A DNA stretch of 64,000 nucleotides. It comes from Microbispora sp. H11081. Lineage in GTDB: Bacteria > Actinomycetota > Actinomycetes > Streptosporangiales > Streptosporangiaceae. The stretch is taken from the NCBI RefSeq assembly GCF_012999535.1, contig NZ_JABBWV010000003.1:62001-126000 (forward strand). Reading direction: 5' to 3'. The position numbers and the translations under genes were made by a program. Positions 37,938-48,991 of this stretch are shown here, piece after piece (position 1 is the stretch's first letter; every line of letters starts with the position of its first letter). Under the pieces are notes generated by a model. It worked only from the letters and a program-made list of their open reading frames with translations. It was not told where the DNA came from and did no database searches.

Positions 37938-38672
37938 CTACGCCTGCCAGGCGGCCAGCAGGTCTTCCGGGCCCCACCGTGCCGCCAGCGGCAGGCCGTC
38001 GTCGATACCGGAGCGGGAGACGGCCACCAGCGGAGTCGCGGGGTCGGCGCCGGGGACGGCGAGCATGTCGCGCACCAGGCTGTCGTACTCATGCCGCCCG
38101 AAGGACCCGTTCTCCAGCCACTTGATCGAGCCGAGGAAATGGACGCGCCGCGCGACCGGCTCGCGGCCCGCCCCGACCAGGTCGATCTCGGGGTTGTTCC
38201 GGCGGTTCCACCATCCGCCGACGGCCTCGGTCTCGGGCCACCGGTCGTCGGGCAGCAGTCGCGTCAGTGCCTCACGGACGACGGGCTCGACGGCACGGCC
38301 ACGCCATGAGGTCCAGGAACGTTCGACGGAGGCCAGGACACGCTCGCCTCGGCCGCGCTCGACCAGCGGGATGCCGCGGTCGAGGAAGGCGAGCCAGAAC
38401 CGCAGATAGGGATCGGCGATGCGATAGCGCCTGTTCTTCGTGTCCGGCTTGATCGACAGCGGGGCGTCGACGGCCAGCACCCGCTTGTCGATCAGGGTGG
38501 ACAGCAGCGGGGAAAGCGTGCCGGAGGCCAGGGGGGTGGCGCCACCCGCCTCGGTGGCGATGGCGGAGAACGTACGCTCCCCGCTCCCCACCGCCGACAG
38601 GACCGCACGCGAGCGGGAGGTCTCGGGGAACTCGCCGAGCAACGACAACACGCCGGCCATCAGCAGGGCGTG
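37938..38672 (-). pseudogene. truncated archaeal-type ATPase (C-terminal DUF234 half only)
   Basis: The frame encodes the C-terminal ~245 residues of a large ATP-binding protein of the archaeal-ATPase/DUF234 type (segments LSLLGEFPETSRSRAVLSAV, RYRIADPYLRFWLAFLDRG, SWRGRAVEPVVREALTRLL, WWNRRNNPEIDLVGAGREPV and HFLGSIKWLENGSFGRHEYD). Family members are about 450-480 residues with a P-loop AAA domain first; no P-loop is found upstream. The frame is open a little further, to 38753, but that part has no family similarity and runs into the PhzF promoter region. It therefore looks like a deletion remnant rather than a working gene, although a DNA-binding C-terminal domain could survive. Confidence 0.65.
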
Positions 38673-38743
38673 GACCGCAGGCGCTCCGACCCCCGATGCT
38701 CGCGCACGGGAACAGGCGACATCTGCTGGGCCGTTGCTTGAAC

Positions 38744-39625
38744 GTGCCGACATCTGCTGATCCGATAGTTCTGGAGTACGCCGCCTTCACCACCGATCCC
38801 GCCGGAGGCAACCTGGCCGGGGTGGTGCTCGACGCCGGCGGCCTGGACGAGGCGGCCATGCTCGCCATCGCCGCCGAGGTAGGTCATTCGGAGACGGCCT
38901 TCCTGAGCGAGGCCCCGCCGCGACCCGGCGAGCCCGCCCGGACCTTCGCCGTCCGGTATTTCAGTCCGAAGATGGAGGTGCCGTTCTGCGGGCACGCCAC
39001 CGTGGCATCGGCGGTCGCGCTCGCCGAACGGTCCGGCCCCGGGCGCCTGGTCTTCGAGACGAAGGCCGGAACCGTGCCGGTCGAGGTGGCGGCGGACGAC
39101 GGCGGTGTGCTGTGGGCGACCCTGACCAGCGTGGAGCCGTACGTCGAGCCGGTCGCCGACGCCGACGTGGCGCAGGCGCTCGACGCGCTGAGGTGGCGGA
39201 TCGACGAGCTCGATCCCGCGCTGCCCCCGCGCATCGCCTACGCGGGAGCGCGTCACCTGGTGCTGGCCGCGGCCACCCGTAAGCGCCTCGCCGACCTGGA
39301 CTACGACTTCTCGGGGCTGGCGCGGTACATGACCGAGCGGGATCTCGTCACCCTGCAACTGGTGTGGCGGGAGTCGGCCGACACCTTCCAGGTGCGCGAC
39401 CCGTTCCCCGTCGGCGGGATCGTGGAGGACCCGGCCACCGGGGCCGCCGCGGCCGCTTTCGGGGCGTACCTGCGGGACCTCGGCGAGGCCGGCCCCGCCA
39501 CTGTGCTGACCCTGCGCCAGGGCGTCGACATGGGACGGCCCGGTCTGCTGCGGGTGGAGCTGCGGGAGGGGGACGGCAGGGTGCGGGTCTCCGGCGCGGC
39601 GGTGCCCGTTCCGGCCGCCGGCTGA
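38744..39625 (+). CDS. PhzF family isomerase/epimerase-like protein
   Basis: This 293-residue protein has two similar alpha/beta halves with the PhzF/diaminopimelate-epimerase fold. The catalytic Glu is in EVGHSETAFL (near residue 50), and the FSPKMEVPFCGHATVASA and DPATGAAAAAFGAYL motifs are classic. Free-standing PhzF proteins are common and rarely make phenazine; here no phenazine gene is nearby, so the role is unknown. The GTG at 38744 is taken as start; TTG at 38738 is an alternative. A direct repeat, CGACATCTGCTG, occurs at 38717-38728 and 38748-38759, the second lying inside the first codons. Confidence 0.85.
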   Translation: MPTSADPIVLEYAAFTTDPAGGNLAGVVLDAGGLDEAAMLAIAAEVGHSETAFLSEAPPRPGEPARTFAVRYFSPKMEVPFCGHATVASAVALAERSGPGRLVFETKAGTVPVEVAADDGGVLWATLTSVEPYVEPVADADVAQALDALRWRIDELDPALPPRIAYAGARHLVLAAATRKRLADLDYDFSGLARYMTERDLVTLQLVWRESADTFQVRDPFPVGGIVEDPATGAAAAAFGAYLRDLGEAGPATVLTLRQGVDMGRPGLLRVELREGDGRVRVSGAAVPVPAAG

Positions 39626-39662
39626 TCCCGCCCTCGCCGGCCCGAACACCTGCCTTGTCGCC

Positions 39663-39704
39663 AAAAGGGCGTGCCGTACGGCTGGAAAGCCGTACGGCAC
39701 GCCC
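39663..39704 (-). terminator. terminator of the cellulase gene (bidirectional)
   Basis: A perfect 17-bp stem (39667-39683 with 39688-39704) and GGAA loop lie between the PhzF and cellulase stop codons. On the minus strand it is followed by TTTT (39666-39663), so it ends the cellulase transcript; on the plus strand it would also serve PhzF. Confidence 0.85.
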
Positions 39705-39721
39705 GAGCTACGCGGTGGGGA

Positions 39722-41226
<1,505 letters not shown>

Positions 41227-41396
41227 CGCAGGCGAACGGGGGATCGGACCTGTGGAGCACTTGAAACTTTCACCACAAGCCCGACCGGGCCGTGATATCT
41301 CCAGAAATCATGGTGACGCACCGTGCCCAAGCGGTTTCGCGAAGTGGCCCAGAGGTCGTACCCTCCCATAGTGACCTCTTGGGGGGTTTCTTACCG

Positions 41397-43541
41397 ATGA
41401 CGCTTTCACGCGGCCTCATGCCGTTCGCCGGGGTGCCACGCCTCCTCCTGCCCGCTGTCGACCTGGGCGAATTGTTCACGCCCGTCGACACCCGGGACAC
41501 CGGGCCGCGCCCAGGCTCGCCCCTGTGGGCCTATCTCATGGCAGTCACCGCCGTCGGCGTCGCCGCGCTGGCGATCACCCAGGTGCGGCTCGGCTTCGGT
41601 GAGCTGGGCGGGGCGGCCCGCACGCCGCTGTTCTGGATGCTGGCCGTGCTGGTGGTGCTGGGCGAGCTGCGCCTGGTCACGTTCAGCTCTTCGACGCTCG
41701 TCGGGGGCACGCCGGCCTCCACCATGTTCACCTTCGCCGTGCTTATGCACCAGGGCCTGCCCACGGCGGCGCTGATCCAGGCGATCGCCGTGGTGGTCAG
41801 CGGCCTTGTGCACCGCAGGGCCTGGCACCGGGTGCTGTTCAACCTCGCCCAGGTGACCCTGGCCTGCGTGGCGGCGGCGGCGGCCTTCGCCGCGTTCGGC
41901 GCGCATCCCTCCCCGGACACCCCCTGGACGCCCGACGGCAGCGACATCCCCGCGATAGCCGTGGCCGCGACGGCGTACTTCGCGGTCCGCGCGATCCTGG
42001 TCTGCCAGGCCGTGGCGCTGCACGAGCGCCGGCCGCTGTCCCGGGTGATGAAGGCGTCCGTCGGCCCGCAGGCTCTCGTCTACGGCGCGCTGCTCGGCCT
42101 CGCGCCGCTGGTGGTCGTCGTGATGGCGCACTCCACGGCCCTGGTCCCGCTGTTCGTCGCGCCGCTGGCCGCCGTCTACTTCACCGCGACGCTCTCGCTG
42201 CGCCGCGACCACCAGGCGACCCACGACGGGCTCACCGGCCTGCCCAACCGCAAGATGCTGATCCTCCGTACGGAGGAGGCCCTGGCCGAGGCGCGCCGGC
42301 ACGAGCGGGTGGGACTGTTACTGCTCGACCTCGACCGCTTCAAGGAGGTCAACGACACGCTCGGCCACCCGGTCGGCGACCGGCTGCTGCAGATCGTGGC
42401 CCACCGGCTCACCCACAGCGTGCGGCCGGGCGATGTGGTGGCCCGTCTCGGCGGGGACGAGTTCGCGGTGCTGCTCCCGTCGATCAGGGACGCCCACGCG
42501 GCCAAGGAGGTCGCCTCGCGGCTGCGGGTCGCGCTGACCGAGCCGGTGCGCCTCGAAGGCATGACCTTCGACCTCGACGCGTCGATCGGCATCGCGCTCT
42601 ACCCCGACCACGCGCCGGACTTCGAGCTGCTGATGCAGCGCTCCGACGTGGCGATGTACCTCGCCAAGGAGGGCCGCACCGGCGTCGAGTTCTACCTGCC
42701 GGCCAAGGACCGCAACTCCCCGGAACGGCTCAGCCTGCTGGGCGACCTGCGGCGCGCCATCGACGCGGACGAGCTGGAGCTCCACTATCAGCCCAAGGTG
42801 AGCCTCGAAGACGGCAGGGTCGAGAGCGTCGAGGCGCTGCTGCGCTGGTGGCATCCGGTGCGCGGGCCGATCTCACCCGCCGAGTTCATCCCGCTGGCCG
42901 AACAGTCGTACCTGATGCGCGATCTCACCCAGCACGTCATCGGCCACGCGCTGCGCCAGGCGGCCCGGTGGTGGCACGCGGGCGTCGAGGTGCCGGTCTC
43001 GGTGAACGTGTCGGCCCGCGACCTGCTCGACTCGAGCCTGCCCGAGCAGCTGGAGGCCGGGCTGGAGAAGCTGGAGCTGCCGCCCGAGGCGATCCGGCTG
43101 GAGGTCACCGAGCGCATCCTCATGACCGACCAGGCCTACAGCGCCGAGACGATCCGCACCCTCGCCGGGCTCGGCATCCAGCTCGCTCTGGACGACTTCG
43201 GCACCGGCTACTCCTCCCTCGTCCGTCTCCAGCGGCTCCCGGTCTCCGAAGTGAAGATCGACGCGTCGTTCGTCCGGCGGCTGGGGGAGTCCCCCGACGA
43301 CGAGCGCATCGTCCGCTCGATTATCGACCTCGTCCGGTCCCTCGGGCTGAGGTCGGTCGCCGAGGGGGTCGAGTCTCCGGAGATCGCCGCGCTGCTGCGG
43401 GAGATGGGCTGCCACGCCGGCCAGGGCTGGTGGCTGGCCAAGCCCATGCCGGCCGGTGAGGCGACCACGTGGCTGCGCGGCCGGCTCAGCACCGCGTTCC
43501 GCGGTCACGAGAGCGGCGGCGCCCGGCTCGCGCCGCACTGA
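41397..43541 (+). CDS. membrane GGDEF-EAL cyclic-di-GMP protein
   Basis: This 714-residue protein has an N-terminal membrane region of several helices (residues about 40-260), then GGDEF at residues 352-356 (RLGGDEFAVLLP, intact) and EAL at residues 479-481 (VEALLRWW), with the usual EAL metal/catalytic motifs (VNVSARDLLD, LEVTERIL, LDDFGTGYSSL and IDASFVRRL) all present. It may both make and degrade c-di-GMP; net activity cannot be told. Its place between ligA and gatC is that of rmdB (SCO5495) of Streptomyces, which encodes a c-di-GMP phosphodiesterase that controls development, so an orthologous role is likely. The ATG at 41397 was chosen with GGGGGG upstream. Confidence 0.9.
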   Translation: MTLSRGLMPFAGVPRLLLPAVDLGELFTPVDTRDTGPRPGSPLWAYLMAVTAVGVAALAITQVRLGFGELGGAARTPLFWMLAVLVVLGELRLVTFSSSTLVGGTPASTMFTFAVLMHQGLPTAALIQAIAVVVSGLVHRRAWHRVLFNLAQVTLACVAAAAAFAAFGAHPSPDTPWTPDGSDIPAIAVAATAYFAVRAILVCQAVALHERRPLSRVMKASVGPQALVYGALLGLAPLVVVVMAHSTALVPLFVAPLAAVYFTATLSLRRDHQATHDGLTGLPNRKMLILRTEEALAEARRHERVGLLLLDLDRFKEVNDTLGHPVGDRLLQIVAHRLTHSVRPGDVVARLGGDEFAVLLPSIRDAHAAKEVASRLRVALTEPVRLEGMTFDLDASIGIALYPDHAPDFELLMQRSDVAMYLAKEGRTGVEFYLPAKDRNSPERLSLLGDLRRAIDADELELHYQPKVSLEDGRVESVEALLRWWHPVRGPISPAEFIPLAEQSYLMRDLTQHVIGHALRQAARWWHAGVEVPVSVNVSARDLLDSSLPEQLEAGLEKLELPPEAIRLEVTERILMTDQAYSAETIRTLAGLGIQLALDDFGTGYSSLVRLQRLPVSEVKIDASFVRRLGESPDDERIVRSIIDLVRSLGLRSVAEGVESPEIAALLREMGCHAGQGWWLAKPMPAGEATTWLRGRLSTAFRGHESGGARLAPH

Positions 43542-43667
43542 CACCCCCTTGGGGCCGGGCCGTCGCGTGAAGAGCATGTGACGCGGCGTCGTCGGGTCGG
43601 TCTCGCCCGGCGACGAGCCCTAGGATGGGAAGGTCCAATCTCCATCATGAAACGGGTTCGACGACTC

Positions 43668-43967
43668 ATGTCCGCCATAACCCGCGATGAGGTCGCTCAC
43701 CTCGCCCGGCTGTCCCGGCTGGCACTGGCCGACGACGAGCTCGACCACTTCGCCGCCCAGCTCGACCAGATCGTCGGCGCCGTCGCCCGCGTCGCGGAGG
43801 TGGCGGCCGACGACATCCCGCCGTCCTCGCACGCGCTTCCGCTGACCAACGTGTTCCGGCCCGACGACGTGCGGCCCGGCCTCACACCCGAGGCGGCGCT
43901 GTCCGGCGCGCCCGCGGTGGAGGACGACCGATTCCGCGTGCCGCGGATCCTCGGGGAGGAAGAATGA
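43668..43967 (+). CDS. gatC: Asp-tRNA(Asn)/Glu-tRNA(Gln) amidotransferase subunit C
   Basis: This 99-residue subunit stabilises GatA in the GatCAB complex, which converts Glu-tRNA(Gln) (and Asp-tRNA(Asn)) to the amide form. The N-terminus [20 protein letters not shown] is the standard GatC start and [25 protein letters not shown] is the usual linker region. An ATG at 43647 would add seven basic residues and is less likely. The last bases (ATGA) overlap the gatA start, a coupling kept in many genomes. Confidence 0.95.
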   Translation: MSAITRDEVAHLARLSRLALADDELDHFAAQLDQIVGAVARVAEVAADDIPPSSHALPLTNVFRPDDVRPGLTPEAALSGAPAVEDDRFRVPRILGEEE

Positions 43968-45454
43968 CCTTGATTCGCAAGACCGCCGCCGAACTCGGCG
44001 CGCTGGTCGCCTCCCGTGAGGTCACCGCCGTCGAGGTCGCCCAGGCCCACCTCGACCGGATCGCCGAGGTCGACGGCCGGGTCAACGCATTCCTGCACGT
44101 GGACGCAGAGTCCGCGCTGACGCAGGCCCGTTCGATCGACGAGCGCCTCGACGCGGGCGAGAAGCTCGGCCCGCTCGCCGGGGTTCCGGTCGCGCACAAG
44201 GACGTGTTCACCACGACCGGCATGCCGACGACCGCGGGCTCGAAGATCCTCGAAGGCTGGCGTCCGCCGTACGACGCGACCGTGACCCGCCGCCTGCGCG
44301 AGGCCGGCCTGGTGATCCTCGGCAAGACCAACCTGGACGAGTTCGCCATGGGGTCGTCCACGGAGAACTCGGCGTACGGCCCGACCCGCAACCCCTGGGA
44401 CCTGGACAGGATCCCGGGCGGCTCGTCGGGCGGCTCGTCGGCCGCGGTGTCCGCCTACGAGGCGCCGCTGTCCACGGGCACCGACACCGGCGGCTCGATC
44501 CGCCAGCCCGCCGCGGTGACCGGCATCGTCGGCATGAAGCCGACGTACGGCGGCTCGTCCCGCTACGGGCTGATCGCGTTCGCGTCCTCGCTCGACACGC
44601 CGGGCCCGTTCGCCCGCAACGTGCTCGACGCGGCGCTGCTGCACGAGGCGTTCTCCGGCCACGACCCGCTCGACTCGACCTCGATCGACGCGCCGGTCCC
44701 GCCGGTCGTGGAGGCGGCCCGCCAGGCCGACGTCGCGGGCATGCGGGTCGGCGTGGTCAAGGAGTTCGGCGGGGAGGGCTACCAGCCCGGCGTCCTCGCC
44801 CGGTTCCACGAGGCGGTCGACCTGCTGGAGTCGCTCGGCGCCAAGGTCGTCGAGGTCTCCTGCCCGACCTTCTCCTACGCGCTGCCCGCGTACTACCTGA
44901 TCGCGCCGTCGGAGTGCTCGTCCAACCTGGCCCGCTTCGACGCCATGCGGTACGGCCTGCGCGTCGGCGACGACGGCACCCGCAGCGCCGAGGAGGTCAT
45001 GGCGCTCACCCGGGCGGCCGGCTTCGGGCCCGAGGTCAAGCGGCGCATCATGCTCGGGACGTACGCCCTCTCGTCGGGCTACTACGACGCCTACTACGGG
45101 CAGGCCCAGAAGGTCCGCACGCTGATCATGCGGGACTTCGAGACGGCCTTCCACCAGGTGGACGTGCTGGTCTCGCCGACCACGCCCACCACGGCGTTCC
45201 CGATCGGGGAGCGGGCCGACGACCCGATGGCGATGTACCTCGCCGACCTGTGCACCATCCCCACCAACCTGGCGGGCAACGCGGCGATCTCGGTGCCGTG
45301 CGGCCTGGCGGACGAGGACGGCCTGCCGGTCGGGCTGCAGGTCATGGCCCCGGTCCTGGCCGACGACCGCTGCTACCGGGTCGGCGCGGCCGTGGAGAAG
45401 GCGTACGAGAGCCGGTGGGGCGGCCCGCTGCTGTCCCGCGCGCCCGCGCTCTAG
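43964..45454 (+). CDS. gatA: Asp-tRNA(Asn)/Glu-tRNA(Gln) amidotransferase subunit A
   Basis: This 496-residue amidase subunit hydrolyses glutamine to supply ammonia. The Ser-cisSer-Lys triad is complete: Lys79 in [11 protein letters not shown], Ser154 in [11 protein letters not shown] and Ser178 in [11 protein letters not shown]. Full family length. ATGA overlap with gatC. The normal neighbour gatB is displaced here: 25 bases after the stop codon a two-gene ATPase/TOPRIM-like module begins, with a fresh ribosome site GAGGAGGGG, and gatB follows only after it. Confidence 0.96.
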   Translation: MTLIRKTAAELGALVASREVTAVEVAQAHLDRIAEVDGRVNAFLHVDAESALTQARSIDERLDAGEKLGPLAGVPVAHKDVFTTTGMPTTAGSKILEGWRPPYDATVTRRLREAGLVILGKTNLDEFAMGSSTENSAYGPTRNPWDLDRIPGGSSGGSSAAVSAYEAPLSTGTDTGGSIRQPAAVTGIVGMKPTYGGSSRYGLIAFASSLDTPGPFARNVLDAALLHEAFSGHDPLDSTSIDAPVPPVVEAARQADVAGMRVGVVKEFGGEGYQPGVLARFHEAVDLLESLGAKVVEVSCPTFSYALPAYYLIAPSECSSNLARFDAMRYGLRVGDDGTRSAEEVMALTRAAGFGPEVKRRIMLGTYALSSGYYDAYYGQAQKVRTLIMRDFETAFHQVDVLVSPTTPTTAFPIGERADDPMAMYLADLCTIPTNLAGNAAISVPCGLADEDGLPVGLQVMAPVLADDRCYRVGAAVEKAYESRWGGPLLSRAPAL

Positions 45455-45479
45455 TAGCCGAGAGGAGGGGAACGGCGGC

Positions 45480-46661
45480 GTGATCACCCGCATCGAGATC
45501 GACGGCTTCAAGTCCTTCCTGGACTTCCAGCTCGACATCCCGCCGTTCCTCGCCCTCGTCGGCCCTAACTCCAGCGGCAAGTCCAACCTCCTCGACGCTC
45601 TGGACTACCTGAGCCGGTCGCGCTGGGGTGGAGAGGATCCACTCTTGACGGCCCGCAGGGGCCGCTGGCATGAGCTGTTCCACCGAGTGAGCAAGGGCCG
45701 CCCGGTCGTCCGATTCGACATCCGGGCCGACACTCTCGCTCCGATCGGCGCCGGCCTGCTTCCCGTCACCTACAGCGGCGGAGCGGAACCCGGTGTCGGC
45801 CCAGTGCCCATTCCGATGGATCTGCGCTTCGACCCGGACATGAGCTTCGCGGGCCAAGGGCCGCCATGGATGGCGGACCTGCGGGAAAAAGCGCTGACAG
45901 AGCTGTGGGGGGAGTTGGCCGCCACTGCCCCGGAGGGCGACAAGTCCAGCCGCTACCTTCGGCTGAAGGAATTGGAACCGAGCACCTGGCGCCTGCACCA
46001 GCCCAATCCGGAACGCCTGCGGGCTTCGTCCTCGTCTGCGGACAACGGGCCGCTCCGGGCGGACGGGAGCAATCTCGCGACCGTGCTCGGTCGTCTGGAG
46101 GCGCGGGGCGTGATCGAGGATTTCCTCGTGGACCTGGTGGCGCTGATACCGGACATCGCTGGGATCGAACCCATCTTGGACGAGCGGCGCCAGGAGTGGA
46201 CGTTCGACGTGCTCGTGGACGGCCAGGGGGCCGTACCCAGCACTCTGCTGTCCGATGGCACGCTCAGGGTCATCGCGTTGCTGGCCGCGCTGCACGATCC
46301 TGACCACGCCGGGGTGCTGCTCATCGAGGAGATCGAGAACGGGTTGCACCCCAGCCGCCTCGCGGAACTGCTCCGCAGGATCCAGGGCAGGGTCACCGAT
46401 CTCAGCGACCCGGAGTGCGTCAACCGGCCACTGCGGCAGGTGATCCTCACCACGCACTCGCCGGTGGTCGTCTCCGAGCTGTACCGCCTCAGGCCGGACG
46501 CGCTGGTCTTCCTGGACACCGCCGTACGCGTCGATCCCGAAAGGGACAGGATCTCCAGGGTCACGGTCGCCAAGCCGGTGCGGGCGGAGGGAGAGCCCGG
46601 CACGTTCGTCTCTCCCCGCCAGGTGCGCAAGTATCTGAGCGCCGTAGGCGAGGTCCCATGA
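45480..46661 (+). CDS. AAA/ABC-type ATPase of OLD/RecF-like family (putative defence)
   Basis: This 393-residue protein is an SMC/RecF/OLD-type ATPase. It starts directly with ITRIEIDGFKSFLDFQLDIP and Walker A GPNSSGKSNLLDAL (residues 28-41); near the C-terminus are a signature-like LLSDGTLRVIALLAAL, Walker B VLLIEEIENGLHP (about 280-291; glutamates 283/284) and the H-loop TTHSPVVVSEL. There is no coiled-coil arm like SMC proteins, and no nuclease domain, which lies in the next gene. Start: GTG at 45480 with GAGGAGGGG upstream. The stop codon overlaps the start of the TOPRIM-like gene (ATGA). ATPases of this group paired with a nuclease partner occur in Lamassu, Gabija, PARIS and OLD-type anti-phage systems. 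The GC content looks somewhat lower than that of flanking gat genes. Confidence 0.85.
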   Translation: MITRIEIDGFKSFLDFQLDIPPFLALVGPNSSGKSNLLDALDYLSRSRWGGEDPLLTARRGRWHELFHRVSKGRPVVRFDIRADTLAPIGAGLLPVTYSGGAEPGVGPVPIPMDLRFDPDMSFAGQGPPWMADLREKALTELWGELAATAPEGDKSSRYLRLKELEPSTWRLHQPNPERLRASSSSADNGPLRADGSNLATVLGRLEARGVIEDFLVDLVALIPDIAGIEPILDERRQEWTFDVLVDGQGAVPSTLLSDGTLRVIALLAALHDPDHAGVLLIEEIENGLHPSRLAELLRRIQGRVTDLSDPECVNRPLRQVILTTHSPVVVSELYRLRPDALVFLDTAVRVDPERDRISRVTVAKPVRAEGEPGTFVSPRQVRKYLSAVGEVP

Positions 46662-47248
46662 GCAGGCCGCTGGTGCCCGGACTGATCGCCGAGGGCGAGA
46701 CAGACGAGGTCTTCCTCGGCGTGGTGATCTCGCGGCAGCTTCGGGAGCTCACCGCGCAGTCCTCTCGCTGTGCCGTCGACGTGGAGAGCACCGAGATCGG
46801 CGCCTGCCGGTCGATCTACGACCACGGCAGGACGACCGGCGCGCTGCGCGAACTGGCGAGCGACTGCCACCTGCTCTTCGTCCACAACGACCACAGGGAG
46901 CGGGACAAGGCGGACCGTGCCGTGCGCGACTCGGGACTGCCCACACCGGTGATCGCGCTGGTGCCGGTTCAGGAGACCGAGGCGTGGCTCCTCGCGGACG
47001 CCGGCGTGTGGCGCCGGTTGAGCGGGAGCGACCAGGGACGGCTGCCCGCCCGGCCGCGGGACGTCGAGAGGATCGCGGATCCCAAGCGGGTCCTCGCCGA
47101 GGTGGCGCCGCGCCGTGGCAAACCCGTTCGTGACTACTTCGAATACATCGCTCGTAACATCGACCTCGACGTTCTCGCCCAGGTGCCCGCGTACGCGGAC
47201 TGGGTCTCCGACGCGAGGAACGCATTGAAGGGACTTGGTTACCTGTGA
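46658..47248 (+). CDS. DUF4276-type TOPRIM-like protein (putative nuclease partner)
   Basis: This 196-residue protein has [14 protein letters not shown] (Glu12...Asp16-Glu17), [14 protein letters not shown] (His76-Asn77-Asp78, near 73-83) and [13 protein letters not shown] (103-115). The early Glu and the later Asp-containing strand resemble a TOPRIM fold, the metal-binding nuclease/primase domain found as the C-terminal half of OLD proteins; the pattern matches DUF4276. No other catalytic motif is obvious. It is coupled on both sides: its ATG overlaps the ATPase stop codon, and its stop codon overlaps the gatB GTG. Together with the ATPase it looks like a split OLD-like pair, but activity is unproven. 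Confidence 0.78.
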   Translation: MSRPLVPGLIAEGETDEVFLGVVISRQLRELTAQSSRCAVDVESTEIGACRSIYDHGRTTGALRELASDCHLLFVHNDHRERDKADRAVRDSGLPTPVIALVPVQETEAWLLADAGVWRRLSGSDQGRLPARPRDVERIADPKRVLAEVAPRRGKPVRDYFEYIARNIDLDVLAQVPAYADWVSDARNALKGLGYL

Positions 47249-48753
47249 GCAGCACTGAGACGCTGATGCCGTACGACGAGGCGCTGGAGCGCTTCGAGCC
47301 GGTGCTGGGGCTGGAGACGCACGTCGAGCTGGGCACCGACTCGAAGATGTTCTGCGGCTGCCCGACGACGTTCGGCGCGCCGCCGAACACGCAGGTCTGC
47401 CCGGTGTGCCTGGCCCTGCCCGGCTCGCTGCCGACGGCCAACGAGAAGGCGATCGAGTCGACGATCCGGATCGGCCTCGCACTGAACTGCACCATCGCGA
47501 CGTGGTGCAGGATGGCGCGGAAGAACTACTTCTATCCGGACATGCCGAAGAACTACCAGATCAGCCAGTACGACGAGCCGCTGTGCACGGACGGCTACCT
47601 GGACGTCGAGGTGGACGGGAAGATCGTCCGCGTCGAGATCGAGCGGGTGCACCTGGAGGAGGACACCGGCAAGTCCACCCACGTGGGCGGCGCGACCGGG
47701 CGGATCCACGGCGCCGACTACTCGATCGTGGACTACAACCGGGCCGGCATCCCGCTGGTCGAGATCGTGACCAAGCCGATCGCGGGCACCGACAGGCTCG
47801 CCCCCGAGGTCGCCCGCGCGTACGTCACCGAGCTGCGCGAGGTGATGCGCTCGCTGGGCGTGTCGGATGTGCGGATGGAGCAGGGCTCGCTGCGCTGCGA
47901 CGTGAACGTCTCGTTGATGCCGCGCGGCTCGGCCGAGTGGGGCACCCGAACGGAGACCAAGAACGTCAACTCGCTGCGCAGCGTCGAGCGGGCGGTGCGG
48001 GGCGAGATCGAGCGCCAGGCGGCCATCCTCGCCGAGGGCGGCCGGATCGTGCAGGAGACCCGCCACTTCCACGAGGACACCGGGCAGACGACCTCGGGGC
48101 GGTCGAAGGAGGAGGCGCAGGACTACCGCTACTTCCCCGAGCCCGACCTGTTGCCGATCGCGCCCGACCCGGCCTGGGTCGAGTCGCTGAAGGCCGCGCT
48201 GCCCGAGCTGCCGTCGGCGCGGCGCAAGCGGCTCCAGCAGGAGTGGGGCGTGTCCGACCTCGACATGGCCGCCATGCACAACGCCGACGCGATCGACCTG
48301 GTCGAGGCGACGGTCGCCGCGGGCGCTCCCGCCGCCGACGCCCGCAAGTGGTGGATGGGCGAGCTGGCCAGGCGGGCCAACGAGTCGGCCACGGCGCTCG
48401 CCGAGCTGCCGATCACCCCGGCGCAGGTCGCCCGGGTGGCCGAACTGGTCGCCTCCGGCGCGCTGAACGACAAGCTGGCCCGCCAGGTGCTGGAGGGCGT
48501 GCTCGCCGGCGAGGGCGGCCCGGACGAGGTCGTGGAGAAGCGCGGTCTCCAGGTGGTCAGCGACGAGGGCGAGCTGTCGGCGATCATCGATCAGGTGCTG
48601 GCGGACAACGCCGACGCCGCCGAGAAGGTGCGCGGCGGGAAGATCGCGGCCGTGGGCGCGCTGGTCGGTGGCGTGATGAAGGCCAGCAGGGGCAAGGCGG
48701 ACGCGGGCCGGGCCCGTGAGCTGATCCTGGAGAAGCTCGGCGTCCAGGGGTAG
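47245..48753 (+). CDS. gatB: Asp-tRNA(Asn)/Glu-tRNA(Gln) amidotransferase subunit B
   Basis: This 502-residue kinase subunit activates the Glu/Asp on the tRNA with ATP. The N-terminal [23 protein letters not shown] and [12 protein letters not shown] (zinc cysteines) and [14 protein letters not shown] are family signatures; the C-terminal YqeY-like tail ([21 protein letters not shown]) is present. The GTG start overlaps the stop codon of the DUF4276-type gene by four bases. Because of this coupling, expression of gatB depends on the inserted module's transcript, unless a promoter lies within it. Confidence 0.96.
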   Translation: MSSTETLMPYDEALERFEPVLGLETHVELGTDSKMFCGCPTTFGAPPNTQVCPVCLALPGSLPTANEKAIESTIRIGLALNCTIATWCRMARKNYFYPDMPKNYQISQYDEPLCTDGYLDVEVDGKIVRVEIERVHLEEDTGKSTHVGGATGRIHGADYSIVDYNRAGIPLVEIVTKPIAGTDRLAPEVARAYVTELREVMRSLGVSDVRMEQGSLRCDVNVSLMPRGSAEWGTRTETKNVNSLRSVERAVRGEIERQAAILAEGGRIVQETRHFHEDTGQTTSGRSKEEAQDYRYFPEPDLLPIAPDPAWVESLKAALPELPSARRKRLQQEWGVSDLDMAAMHNADAIDLVEATVAAGAPAADARKWWMGELARRANESATALAELPITPAQVARVAELVASGALNDKLARQVLEGVLAGEGGPDEVVEKRGLQVVSDEGELSAIIDQVLADNADAAEKVRGGKIAAVGALVGGVMKASRGKADAGRARELILEKLGVQG

Positions 48754-48816
48754 TCCAGGAGTTGTCGAGGGGCAGCAGCCAAGCGCCGCCGGGGCCTCCC
48801 GAGGCGGTGTGTGCGA

Positions 48817-48847
48817 ACGGCCGGCCACGGTTTCCGTGGCCGGCCGT
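48817..48847 (+). terminator. terminator after gatB
   Basis: A perfect 14-bp stem (48817-48830 with 48834-48847) with a TTT loop lies 63 bases after the gatB stop codon. No U-run follows. The remaining 144 bp to the VanW gene hold a likely promoter but no clear hexamers. Confidence 0.7.
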
Positions 48848-48991
48848 CGTGGTGCCCGGCCGGTGCCCGCTGCGCGTCGGCGTGCCGTCCGAGGGGAGCC
48901 GGAAGGTGTTGTTTGGGACATATCCAGTAGAGGAGAGGGTGTTCTAGGGTTAACTGATCGGAGTTGACCTTGACCTGGAGGAGACCGAGGC

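Noticed and set aside
38744..39625. Phenazine biosynthesis gene
   Set aside because: Only a PhzF-fold protein is present with no other phz genes; free-standing PhzF proteins are widespread and of other function.
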